DNA from: JAWXTP01 sp044433415
Lineage (GTDB): Bacteria; Bacteroidota; Bacteroidia; Bacteroidales; Rikenellaceae
Length of the DNA: 25,586 bases
NCBI GenBank assembly: GCA_044433415.1
Contig: JAWXTP010000035.1
Span: forward strand, 1-25,586
Reading direction: 5' to 3'
The translations under genes and the position numbers were made by a program. Positions within the stretch are counted from its first letter, which is position 1; each line of letters starts with the position of its first letter. Under the pieces are notes generated by a model. The model had not been told where the DNA came from. It searched no databases and saw only the letters and a list, made by a program, of their open reading frames with translations. Of the stretch, positions 6,338 to 14,019 are shown piece after piece.

Positions 6338-7984
6338 ATGAAAAAGATTACCATCTGTCTACTTTTTTGTATGGGGTTATTTGCTTCGTCTGCATTGCAT
6401 GCACAAAGTAAATATTCTACACCAAAAGAGGTAAAGGAACGCTTATCTAAAATAGTAAGCAAATATCCTGAAATGGCAAAAATTGAATCTCTAACCAAAA
6501 CGCCTTCTTCAAATGACGTTTGGGCAGTAACCCTTGGTAAAGGAGATGTTGCAAATCACCCTGCTGTGGCTGTTGTAGCTGGAGTAGACGCTCGTCACTT
6601 TGTAGGTATTGAAACTTCTATAAGACTTATTGAAAGCTTCTTAACTAGAGAAGGTGCAGAAGCATTTTTATCTAAAAACACTGTTTATGTATTCCCTTGT
6701 GTTAACCCTGATGCTACAGAGACTTTCTTTGGAAAGTTAGTATACGAAAACTCAAGAACTAAATCTCTATACGACAATGATAGAGATGGTCTTATGAGTG
6801 AAGATGGGTTTGATGATTTAGACAACAACGGATTAATCACTGCTATGATAGTAGAAACTGAAGGTGGTGAATATATCAAACACCCTGCTGATGCAAGAGT
6901 TATTGTTAAAGCTGACCCTGCAAAAGGACAAACTGGTATTTATAAGTTATTTACTGAAGGTATAGACAATGACAAAGACGGTCTTATTAATGAAGACGGT
7001 GTAGATGGTGTTGACTTAAACAGAAACTTCACTTACAAATACCAAAACTGGGGTACTGAAAGTGGCAACTATGCTATTTCAGAAGTAGAAAATAGAGCCC
7101 TACTTGATTTTATGTATGATGCTTTCAACATACACACTGTTATCACTTTAGGCACTAACGAAAATATGTGTACTCCTGTAAAATATGTACACAAAACTAG
7201 AAAAGCTGTAGACACTCCTAAACACGAAATCATTAATCAAGAACACTATGATAATGACAATTTACTAGCTAATCAAGTAAGCAAACTTTATAAAAGCATA
7301 GATACTACAGCAAATGATATTATGGCTGAACCTGCTATAGATGGTAACTTCTTAGAATGGGCATACTACCACTATGGAAGAAATAGCTTTGGTACTACTG
7401 TTTGGAGCGTAGATAATTGTAGCTGCTCTAAAGAAAGTAAAGGTTCTTGTAGTGCAAAAAAAGAAATTGCTTTTTTAAAATGGGCTGACAAAAATGGGGT
7501 TTCAGATTGTACTGTTGATTGGACAACTGTTGAACACCCAGATTTTAAAGGTCAAAATGTAGAAGTTGGTTCATTAAAACCTTACGCTATGTTTACACCT
7601 CCACTAGAGCTTATCGAGCCACAAATTGAAGCTACTATTAAAACTGTAGCAGAAATTGCAGCGATGAAACCTGAGCTAACTCTAAGTGTTGATAGTGAAT
7701 CTCTAGGTAAAGGAGTATATAGAATAAATGCTAAAGTTGTTAACGCAGGTAAAATGGCTACAGCTACAGCAATAGGACTTGAATCTTATTTCACAAAATA
7801 TGTAAGAGTTGAGCTTAAACTTAAGAATCAAAATTTACTACAAGGTAATAGACTTCTTACTGTCCCATCTTTACAAGCAGGTGAAGCCGCAGAATTCAGC
7901 TGGTTGGTTGAAGGAACAGGTAAATTTGAAATGGAAGTAGGTTGTCCTCAAAGTGGATATGTATCAGAAATTATAACTCTTTAA
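6338..7984 (+). CDS. Secreted M14 carboxypeptidase paralogue, probably inactive
   Basis: Exported protein (548 residues) with a signal peptide (KKITICLLFCMGLFASSALHA, likely cleaved after A22). The M14 fold is supported by PAVAVVAGVDARHFVGIE, VFPCVNPDAT and DLNRNF (substrate-carboxylate N228-R229), and by alignment with the next gene. The catalytic positions are altered. The zinc motif HxxE is D84-x-x-H87, the third zinc histidine aligns with G272, and the catalytic Glu aligns with D359, followed by a cysteine-rich loop (C361, C363, C371). Two acidic EF-hand-like loops (DNDRDG from 146, DNDKDG from 210) suggest calcium binding. The C-terminal 120 residues or so look like a beta-sandwich. It is probably a pseudoenzyme acting with, or regulating, its neighbour 12 bases downstream. 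That role is inference; residual activity with altered metal binding is possible. Confidence 0.8.
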   Translation: MKKITICLLFCMGLFASSALHAQSKYSTPKEVKERLSKIVSKYPEMAKIESLTKTPSSNDVWAVTLGKGDVANHPAVAVVAGVDARHFVGIETSIRLIESFLTREGAEAFLSKNTVYVFPCVNPDATETFFGKLVYENSRTKSLYDNDRDGLMSEDGFDDLDNNGLITAMIVETEGGEYIKHPADARVIVKADPAKGQTGIYKLFTEGIDNDKDGLINEDGVDGVDLNRNFTYKYQNWGTESGNYAISEVENRALLDFMYDAFNIHTVITLGTNENMCTPVKYVHKTRKAVDTPKHEIINQEHYDNDNLLANQVSKLYKSIDTTANDIMAEPAIDGNFLEWAYYHYGRNSFGTTVWSVDNCSCSKESKGSCSAKKEIAFLKWADKNGVSDCTVDWTTVEHPDFKGQNVEVGSLKPYAMFTPPLELIEPQIEATIKTVAEIAAMKPELTLSVDSESLGKGVYRINAKVVNAGKMATATAIGLESYFTKYVRVELKLKNQNLLQGNRLLTVPSLQAGEAAEFSWLVEGTGKFEMEVGCPQSGYVSEIITL

Positions 7985-7996
7985 ACCCTATTTACA

Positions 7997-9757
7997 ATGA
8001 AAAAGTTACTATTACTTATAACTATATGTGGTGTATTTGCAGTTAATAACGCTGATGCACAAAAAAGACTGCCTGTAGATAAATTTTTCGCAGCAGCTGG
8101 CACTCCTGCCAACCCTAAGGTTAAAGCCACATGGAATTTCTATAGAAACCTTAATCAAATAGAATCTCTATGTAAAGAAATTGCAGCAGCATATCCTGAT
8201 TTAGCAAAAGCCTACTCTATAGGTAAATCTTATGAAGGTAATGAAATGTGGGGATTGACTATCTCTGATTTTAAAAATGGAGATCCTGACAAAAAACCTG
8301 CAATGTTAATCTTTGCAAATATCCACTCTAACGAAATTCAAGCTACAACAATGGCTTTATACACAGCGTGGTATTTAACAGAAATGCATGGCTCTAACGA
8401 ATTTATAAAAGAACTTCTAAAAGACAAAACTTTTTACATCGTTCCAACTATCAATCCTGATGCTAGAGAATACTTTATGTATGCAGCAAACACTCCTCAC
8501 TCTCCTAGAGCAGGTATGATTCCTATAGATGCAGATAGAGATGGATATGTAGATGAAGATGGTTACGAAGATTTTGACAATGATGGTAATATCGTACAAA
8601 TGAGACGTAAAAACAGCAATGGTAGTTTCATAGCTGACCCTAACTATCCTAACAAAATGGTTAAAGTTTCTCCTGAACAGCAAGGTGAATACGATTTATT
8701 AGGTTATGAGGGTTATGATAATGATGGTGATGGTCGCATTAATGAAGATGGTGTTGGTGGTTACGACCCTAACAGAAATTTTGGCTATGCTTGGGAACCA
8801 AACCACATCCAAAGAGGTTCTTACAAATACCCTATGTCTATCATTGAAAATAGACACATCGTTGATTTTCTAATTGCTCACCCTAACATAGGCGCTGGTC
8901 AAACTTACCACAACAATGGAGGTATGATTTTAACGCCTCCAGGATCTACAGATGATGCTGAAAGTGTAAGCAAAGAAGATGCAAGAGTTTACAGATATAT
9001 TGCATCTAAAGGTGAAGAAATGCTACCAGGTTACAATCAAAAAGTAATCTATAGAGACCTTTACACAACTGTAGGTAGTGATATTGACTACATGGGTTTA
9101 GGCTTAGGTATGTTTACTTACTGCAATGAGTTGCTTAGTCCTTTTGATATGTTTAATGATAAATATAAAGGCGATCCATCAAACCAACAATACGACTTTA
9201 ACGAGTTATTGTTATTTGGTGATGGCATGGTAGATTGGACAGAAGTAGAGCATCCTCAATATGGTACTATTGAAGTTGGTGGTGTTAAGAAAAACTTTAG
9301 TAGAATCCACCCTGGCTTCTTATTAGAATCTGCTGCTCACAGAAATATGGCATTTACTATATTGCACTGCTACCACACTCCTAAACTATCTATAGACTCA
9401 GTAACTGAAAAAACTGTAGCTAAAGGTGTTAAAGAAATCACAGCTGTAATCTCTAACAGTAGACTAATGCCTACTCACTCAGATTGGGACTTGAAAAATA
9501 AAATTATGAGACCTGACTGGATTAAAATAGAAGGCGCAGAAGTTCTTGCAGGTATGATAGTAGCTGATCCTACAGGCATGAGTAGAGAGCAAATCTTTGG
9601 CACTTCTAAAGAGCAAAAAAACAATCCTGAGAAACTTATAGTAGACAACATCCCAGGCAACTCTTACGTAACAGTAAAATGGTTAGTAAGCGGTGATTCT
9701 AAATACAGCATCACTGTTGACAGTAATAGAGGTGGTGTAGTTACTTATAAGAAATAA
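7997..9757 (+). CDS. Secreted M14-family zinc carboxypeptidase
   Basis: Exported metallocarboxypeptidase (586 residues) with a signal peptide (KKLLLLITICGVFAVNNADA, cleavage likely after A21). All M14 signatures are present: zinc ligands H110-x-x-E113 (NIHSNEIQ) and H305 (TYHNNGG), substrate-binding N259-R260 (DPNRNF) and catalytic E378 (YCNELLSPF). Between the first zinc motif and NR are acidic loops (DADRDGYVDEDG near 178, DFDNDG near 192, DNDGDGRINEDG near 241) resembling calcium-binding repeats, a known feature of bacterial M14 members. The C-terminal region (about 450-586) is beta-rich and probably non-catalytic. No type IX secretion tail is evident, so a periplasmic site is likely. It shares the promoter and operon of the degenerate paralogue 12 bases upstream. 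Substrate preference is not predictable. Confidence 0.88.
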   Translation: MKKLLLLITICGVFAVNNADAQKRLPVDKFFAAAGTPANPKVKATWNFYRNLNQIESLCKEIAAAYPDLAKAYSIGKSYEGNEMWGLTISDFKNGDPDKKPAMLIFANIHSNEIQATTMALYTAWYLTEMHGSNEFIKELLKDKTFYIVPTINPDAREYFMYAANTPHSPRAGMIPIDADRDGYVDEDGYEDFDNDGNIVQMRRKNSNGSFIADPNYPNKMVKVSPEQQGEYDLLGYEGYDNDGDGRINEDGVGGYDPNRNFGYAWEPNHIQRGSYKYPMSIIENRHIVDFLIAHPNIGAGQTYHNNGGMILTPPGSTDDAESVSKEDARVYRYIASKGEEMLPGYNQKVIYRDLYTTVGSDIDYMGLGLGMFTYCNELLSPFDMFNDKYKGDPSNQQYDFNELLLFGDGMVDWTEVEHPQYGTIEVGGVKKNFSRIHPGFLLESAAHRNMAFTILHCYHTPKLSIDSVTEKTVAKGVKEITAVISNSRLMPTHSDWDLKNKIMRPDWIKIEGAEVLAGMIVADPTGMSREQIFGTSKEQKNNPEKLIVDNIPGNSYVTVKWLVSGDSKYSITVDSNRGGVVTYKK

Positions 9758-9825
9758 CCTAAGTTCTTCTTGAAAAAGGAAACCTTAGTTTTAAGGGAAT
9801 TTCTAGAACTCCCCTTAACTAATAT

Positions 9826-9859
9826 TTATCCCTCATACACTCACGTGTATGGGGGATAA
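9826..9859 (+). terminator. Hairpin terminator after the M14 pair
   Basis: TTATCCCTCATACAC (9826-9840) pairs with 9845-9859 around a tcac loop: 15 pairs with one wobble. A weaker bulged hairpin (9787-9797 with 9812-9820, AAGGG/CCCTT) precedes it. The tail is AT-rich but has no long T run. Confidence 0.55.
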
Positions 9860-10004
9860 TTGTATAATACGGCTACAAACCTCACACTAAAACATTATAA
9901 ATCACCTTCTTAAAACTGTACATTTTTTCAAAAATTCTCCACCAATCTTTCCACGCTTGTCGCCCAATTTAGAATATGTATTTCACTAAATATTTTAATA
10001 AAAT
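9860..10004. other. Non-coding gap, nothing recognised
   Basis: Between the M14 terminator and the next promoter I see no open frame, repeat array or RNA gene. One oddity is CGCTTGTCGC at 9954-9963, which is the exact reverse complement of ten bases inside the inverted repeat at 2971-2980. It may be chance. Confidence 0.4.
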
Positions 10005-10035
10005 TTTGTACTCCGAAATATTTTTATTACATTTG
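10005..10035 (+). promoter_or_regulatory. Consensus promoter for propeller lipoprotein
   Basis: TTTG (10005-10008), 19 bases, then TACATTTG (10028-10035): exact Bacteroides consensus with exact spacing. The leader would be about 20 nt. Confidence 0.75.
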
Positions 10036-10062
10036 TAATCATAATCATAAAACTTAAAATAA

Positions 10063-11235
10063 ATGAAAAATTTACCTATTCTAATTCTTTTATTAGCATT
10101 AATATCGTGCCAAGAAACAGTAACACAAGTAGCAACAGTAGTAGATGGTGTTATAACAGTAAACACAAGTGATGTAAAAGACACTATAGGTATGAAACTA
10201 TCAGACCTTATCGAAAATATCGAAATAGTTCTGCTAGATTCTAAAATAGAAGCATACGCACCAGCAAATAACCCAGTAACTATTTCTGAAAATTACATTA
10301 TTATCCCAGACAATGACAACGTTAAATTATTCGACAGAAAAACAGGGAAATTTATTACTAACATAACATCTAAAGGTAATGGACCTGGTGAGTTTAGGTT
10401 TTTCATGGAGTATAATTACATTAATGAAGAAAAAAATGTTGTCTATATGGTAGATTATATAGCTGCAAGAAATATACTCGAATTCGATTTGCAAGGAAAT
10501 TTCAAAAGACAAATCCCTCTAGCAGACAAAAGGTCAGTAAATTACACAAAATTTATAATAGACGAAGAAAATGAAATAATAACAGTTTTTTCAGTGCCTT
10601 ATAATTCGATAGTTTGGCAACAAGACTTTGAAGGTAACTTCCTGACTGACCGCGCAGTAATCCTTCATGATAGGGCAACTAAAAACTTCCCCAATTCTTC
10701 AATTGTAAATAACACATTTAATATTTATATAAGCAAATACTATAACAAGCAAGATACGCTATATAAATATGATAAAGAAAATCATAAAATAAATCCAGTA
10801 TTTACTGTGAAAGTGAATGAATACGCTGAAACAAATGTTTATGAAGACTCCAAGTTTGGGGTCAGCTATTTAGAAACAACAGATAGGTTTATCGCTTCAT
10901 TGAGAGATATGAAAATCGAAAAATATAAAGAATCATCGTACAACATGAATATTACTTATGTAAAACACCTAATTGTAAATAAAGATGATCTCACAGGTTG
11001 CTACGCCAATTTAAAGAATAATTTCTTGTTTAATAGAAAAATAGATCTGCTAAAAAACTCTAATGGATATTTTTATGAAAGTTATGCTCCTGAGAAACTA
11101 ATGGAGATAATCGAAAATGCTACTGACGAGGACCGTAAAAACACAGATCCTAAAATCTTAAAACAAATTGATGAACTATACAAAAAACTTGACGAGGAGA
11201 GTAATACTACTATATTTTTAGGAAAATTAAAGTAA
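10063..11235 (+). CDS. Six-bladed beta-propeller lipoprotein
   Basis: Predicted lipoprotein (390 residues): MKNLPILILLLALISC is a lipoprotein signal with lipobox LISC and acylated C16. The rest is rich in beta-strand blade patterns, for example NVKLFDRKTGKFITNITSKGNGPGEF at about 88-112, where 'G.GPGEF' is the hallmark of the Bacteroidota six-bladed propeller (NHL/TolB-like) family. Further blades include NIYISKYYNKQDTLYKYDKENHKI. Such proteins sit on the periplasmic or outer membrane face; function is largely unknown. No enzyme motif is seen. It has its own strong promoter; the next lipoprotein gene follows after 42 bases with no terminator, so the two are probably co-expressed. The C-terminus is lysine-rich and probably helical. 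Confidence 0.75.
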   Translation: MKNLPILILLLALISCQETVTQVATVVDGVITVNTSDVKDTIGMKLSDLIENIEIVLLDSKIEAYAPANNPVTISENYIIIPDNDNVKLFDRKTGKFITNITSKGNGPGEFRFFMEYNYINEEKNVVYMVDYIAARNILEFDLQGNFKRQIPLADKRSVNYTKFIIDEENEIITVFSVPYNSIVWQQDFEGNFLTDRAVILHDRATKNFPNSSIVNNTFNIYISKYYNKQDTLYKYDKENHKINPVFTVKVNEYAETNVYEDSKFGVSYLETTDRFIASLRDMKIEKYKESSYNMNITYVKHLIVNKDDLTGCYANLKNNFLFNRKIDLLKNSNGYFYESYAPEKLMEIIENATDEDRKNTDPKILKQIDELYKKLDEESNTTIFLGKLK

Positions 11236-11277
11236 GACAAATCCTCTTAATAAAAACTACTTAACAATTATCGATTT

Positions 11278-12339
11278 ATGAAACCAACATACTTTTTATT
11301 ATCACTTATCGCATCACTAGTAATGTTCAGTTGTAATCAACCTAGTGATTATATTACAAACAACAATGTAAAATACATTAAGGATTTTCCTGCAAATAAA
11401 ACATTTGATCATGCCTCACCTATAGATATAGATCTTAGAGGTGTAGTTAATTTTTTTATAGCAGGTGAACACATATACCTACAGCATTTAAGTGGGAATA
11501 GATTTTGGAGTGTATACTCTATTAATGACAAAAAACATGTTGTTGATTTATTAGATAAAGGCTCAAGTCGCTTAGAGTTTACAGACTTGCCATCATGTGA
11601 AGATATCTATGAAATAGATTCTGTCTTGTATTGTAATGTTAAAAAACCTTCCGAAAGCAAAATAATGCAAATTAACTTAACAGAGTCTATATTAGAAAAG
11701 AAGACCGTAATAAAAGAACTAGCCAATTTTGATAACGTAAGTGGATTTATATCTAACTGCTTTCAGATAAATGACACTTCATTTTTTATAAGCAACTCAC
11801 GTGATTATAAGTCTGTGAAGAGATTTGCTTTAGAAAACAACAAAAGAGTAAACCTTAAACAGTGTGAATACTTAAACACACCTGTTATAAACGAAGATAT
11901 GAACACCTTATCTGCTATAAGAACTTACAATCGTTCACAAAATATGGTTGCTGAAGGTATGTTACGTCTCAATCAAATTAATGTATATTCTTTAGATAAA
12001 GACAATAGCTATGTTATTTGTGTGGGTGATGAGCTGTCTGATTATTTAGATGTTGACAGAACAAGCAAACGACAACTGAAAAAATACTATGGTCATATTT
12101 ATAGTAACGACAAATATTATGCTCTGCTATATCATAATAAACCTTTAAAATCTTATTTAGACTATAATTCAGAGTCATATATACAATTTTTCAGTTGGGA
12201 AGGTGCGCCTTTATCAGAAATCAAATTTACGTTTCCTGTAACTGCCTTTTCTGTTAAGGGTAATGATTTGTATGTTCTGAGCCTGAATAAAGATGGTGAA
12301 GAAGTATTATATAATTACAATATACAGGAATTACTATAG
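11278..12339 (+). CDS. TolB-like propeller lipoprotein (BF3164-like)
   Basis: Predicted lipoprotein of 353 residues with signal MKPTYFLLSLIASLVMFSC (lipobox MFSC, C19). The body resembles the TolB-like six-bladed propeller lipoproteins of Bacteroidales: an early DIDLRGVVNFFIAGEHIYLQ blade, then 'FWSVYSINDKKHVVDLLDKGSS', and a final VTAFSVKGNDLYVLSLNKDG blade. It is not clearly a duplicate of the upstream propeller, but the two share size, topology and location. No enzymatic residues are recognised. The start directly precedes the signal sequence. No terminator is seen downstream; the next gene has its own promoter. Family assignment rests on blade patterns and is moderate. Confidence 0.65.
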   Translation: MKPTYFLLSLIASLVMFSCNQPSDYITNNNVKYIKDFPANKTFDHASPIDIDLRGVVNFFIAGEHIYLQHLSGNRFWSVYSINDKKHVVDLLDKGSSRLEFTDLPSCEDIYEIDSVLYCNVKKPSESKIMQINLTESILEKKTVIKELANFDNVSGFISNCFQINDTSFFISNSRDYKSVKRFALENNKRVNLKQCEYLNTPVINEDMNTLSAIRTYNRSQNMVAEGMLRLNQINVYSLDKDNSYVICVGDELSDYLDVDRTSKRQLKKYYGHIYSNDKYYALLYHNKPLKSYLDYNSESYIQFFSWEGAPLSEIKFTFPVTAFSVKGNDLYVLSLNKDGEEVLYNYNIQELL

Positions 12340-12374
12340 GGAACTTCTAAAATAGGATTTAACCTTAATATAAA

Positions 12375-12405
12375 TTTGTAATTTGCTCTATTTGTGCTAT
12401 ATTTG
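12375..12405 (+). promoter_or_regulatory. Consensus promoter for the Rpn-like gene
   Basis: TTTG (12375-12378), 19 bases, then TATATTTG (12398-12405): exact consensus. Transcription would start about 20 bases before the ATG at 12432. Confidence 0.75.
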
Positions 12406-12431
12406 CATTATACCATTTAAAACTATTTATT

Positions 12432-13382
12432 ATGACAAAGAGCTATATAAGATTTGATTGGGCAATGAAGAGTTTGCTTCGCAACAAGGCAAACTTTGGT
12501 ATATTAGAAGGTTTTTTGACTACTCTTCTAAATGAACGTATAATAATAAAAAATCTTCTTGAAAGCGAAAGTAATCAAGAGACTGATGATGATAAACAAA
12601 ATAGAGTAGACTTATTAGCTGAGAATACTAAGGGTGAGCTAGTAATAATTGAAGTGCAAGGGAATAGTGCTCATGACTATTTCCAACGTATGCTTTTTGC
12701 CACTTCAAAGCTAGTAGTAGAATACATGAAAAAAGGTATAACCTACAGTGGTATAAAAAAGGTCTACAGTGTAAACATAGTATATTTTTCTTTGGGAATA
12801 GGTGATGATATCGTGTATCATGGTAAAACAGAATTCCGTGGCATTCATCATAATGACATATTAGAATTGTCTAAATATCAACAACAAAGATTTGACACAA
12901 AGACCATAAGTCAACTTTATCCAGAATACTACATTCTGAAAGTTAATGACTTTGACAAAGTGGCTAAAACTCCATTGGACGAATGGATTAGTTATCTAAA
13001 AACAGGAGACTTACCTGATAGCGCTACTGCACCAGGCTTGGATGAAGTACGCGAAAAGTTAAAGTTAGATATTTTAAGTAGAGAACAGTATAACCGTTAC
13101 CAAAAACAAGTGCTAGATACTATTTCGGATAGCGATAACCTATTCCACCAAATCGACGAGGCTGATTTTAATGGCCGTTTACGAGGCTTAGAAGAAGGTA
13201 TGGAAAAAGGTATAGAAAAAGGCATAGAAAAAGGTCGTGAAGAAGGACATAAAGAAGATTTAGAAGAAGGCGTTAAGCAAGGAATTTTAGAAGTTGCTAG
13301 AAATATGAAATCTAAAGACCTTGAAGCTAGTACAATATCACAAGTCACAGGGTTATCGGTTGACGAGATAAATAACGCATAA
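12432..13382 (+). CDS. Rpn-family PD-(D/E)XK nuclease (transposase-like)
   Basis: Resembles the Rpn/TIGR01784 family (recombination-promoting nuclease, often labelled putative transposase). The N-terminus IRFDWAMKSLLRNKANFGILEGFL is typical. The PD-(D/E)XK core is visible as D60 (QNRVDLLAEN) and E74-V-Q76 (LVIIEVQGN), and YFQRMLFATSKL follows as in relatives. The tail (about 253-283) is a run of four-residue units (EKGIEKGIEKGREEG), encoded by 12-bp DNA repeats, and ends in a small helical domain, ARNMKSKDLEASTISQVTGLSVDEI. Family members in E. coli are DNA endonucleases linked to recombination and phage defence. Here no terminal repeats or target-site duplications are seen, so it is not a demonstrable mobile element. 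A possible internal start at M257 is described in the findings. It has its own promoter and a terminator. Confidence 0.8.
   Translation: MTKSYIRFDWAMKSLLRNKANFGILEGFLTTLLNERIIIKNLLESESNQETDDDKQNRVDLLAENTKGELVIIEVQGNSAHDYFQRMLFATSKLVVEYMKKGITYSGIKKVYSVNIVYFSLGIGDDIVYHGKTEFRGIHHNDILELSKYQQQRFDTKTISQLYPEYYILKVNDFDKVAKTPLDEWISYLKTGDLPDSATAPGLDEVREKLKLDILSREQYNRYQKQVLDTISDSDNLFHQIDEADFNGRLRGLEEGMEKGIEKGIEKGREEGHKEDLEEGVKQGILEVARNMKSKDLEASTISQVTGLSVDEINNA
13197..13244 (+). repeat. 12-bp tandem repeat in Rpn-like gene
   Basis: Four units of GGTATRGAAAAA type (the last is degenerate, GGTCGTGAAGAA) encode G-x-E-K/E repeats. More diverged units run on to about 13280. Repeat number may vary among strains. 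Confidence 0.75.
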
Positions 13383-13408
13383 GGATTAATGATTTTTTGT
13401 TTAATAGA

Positions 13409-13451
13409 AAAAGGGTCATTCGCGAGACAAAGTTTCGTGAATGACCTTTTT
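13409..13451. terminator. Bidirectional terminator
   Basis: A 20-bp stem (13409-13428 with 13432-13451, three G-T wobbles) with an AAA loop. It starts with an A run and ends with a T run, so it can terminate both the rightward Rpn-like gene and the leftward GNAT gene, whose stop is at 13454. Confidence 0.85.
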
Positions 13452-13453
13452 AA

Positions 13454-14008
13454 CTATATACCAAAATCCTCAAAGTACCTAAAATGAATTATAGGAAAGA
13501 ACTGTTCTTTAAACTTATCTACATCTGTTTCATCAATTGACTTAGGGTAGGTCATGAGCTTAAGGTTTAAAAATTCATCATCTTTTTTGTTACTATATGG
13601 AGGATGAGCATAATCACAATCATTAAAAATAAAGCCTAGGCGTTCATAAAAGGCTATTCTGCGCTTATTCAATGTACAGTCAGGTAATTCAACCTCTAAT
13701 ATTACAGGTTTATTATTTTCCTTAATAAACTGCTCTAATATTATTTTACCATAACCTGCACCTCTAAGTTCTGGAGAGGTTGCAAAATGCTCTATATAAC
13801 GAATACTCTCGAAACTCCACCAACACAAAATACCCACAAATTTTTCATCATCTAAAATAGCTTCAAAATTAAACTCTATTTTTTTTAATGTGTCTAAGTG
13901 ATATTCTTTAGTTCTCCTTTCTTCTTCTGGAAACGCATTTACATATAAATTCCAACACTTCACAAACAAAGGCTGATTTTCCCTAGTAATAGGAACTCTA
14001 CTTATCAT
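13454..14008 (-). CDS. GNAT-family N-acetyltransferase
   Basis: Predicted cytoplasmic acetyl-CoA-dependent acetyltransferase (184 residues). The acetyl-CoA motif A is visible: HFATSPELRGAGYGKIILEQFI, with the R/Q-x-x-G-x-G/A pattern at R82-G83-A84-G85-Y86-G87. Then come VILEVELPD and the C-terminal NKRRIAFYERLGF, typical of motif B. The substrate is unknown. It is the downstream gene of a leftward pair, 11 bases after the antiporter stop, and probably shares its promoter. It ends at the bidirectional hairpin. The ATG at 14008 gives a normal family N-terminus. Confidence 0.85.
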   Translation of the reverse strand: MISRVPITRENQPLFVKCWNLYVNAFPEEERRTKEYHLDTLKKIEFNFEAILDDEKFVGILCWWSFESIRYIEHFATSPELRGAGYGKIILEQFIKENNKPVILEVELPDCTLNKRRIAFYERLGFIFNDCDYAHPPYSNKKDDEFLNLKLMTYPKSIDETDVDKFKEQFFPIIHFRYFEDFGI

Positions 14009-14019
14009 ATATTTTTATA

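Noticed and set aside
9954..9963. Copy of part of the 2958-3045 repeat
   Set aside because: Only ten bases match and no inverted partner is nearby; it is kept as a remark but not called a repeat copy.
12432..13382. A complete insertion sequence around the transposase-like gene
   Set aside because: No terminal inverted repeats or target duplications flank it. It has an ordinary host-type promoter and a bidirectional terminator, and the family is mostly nuclease rather than transposase.
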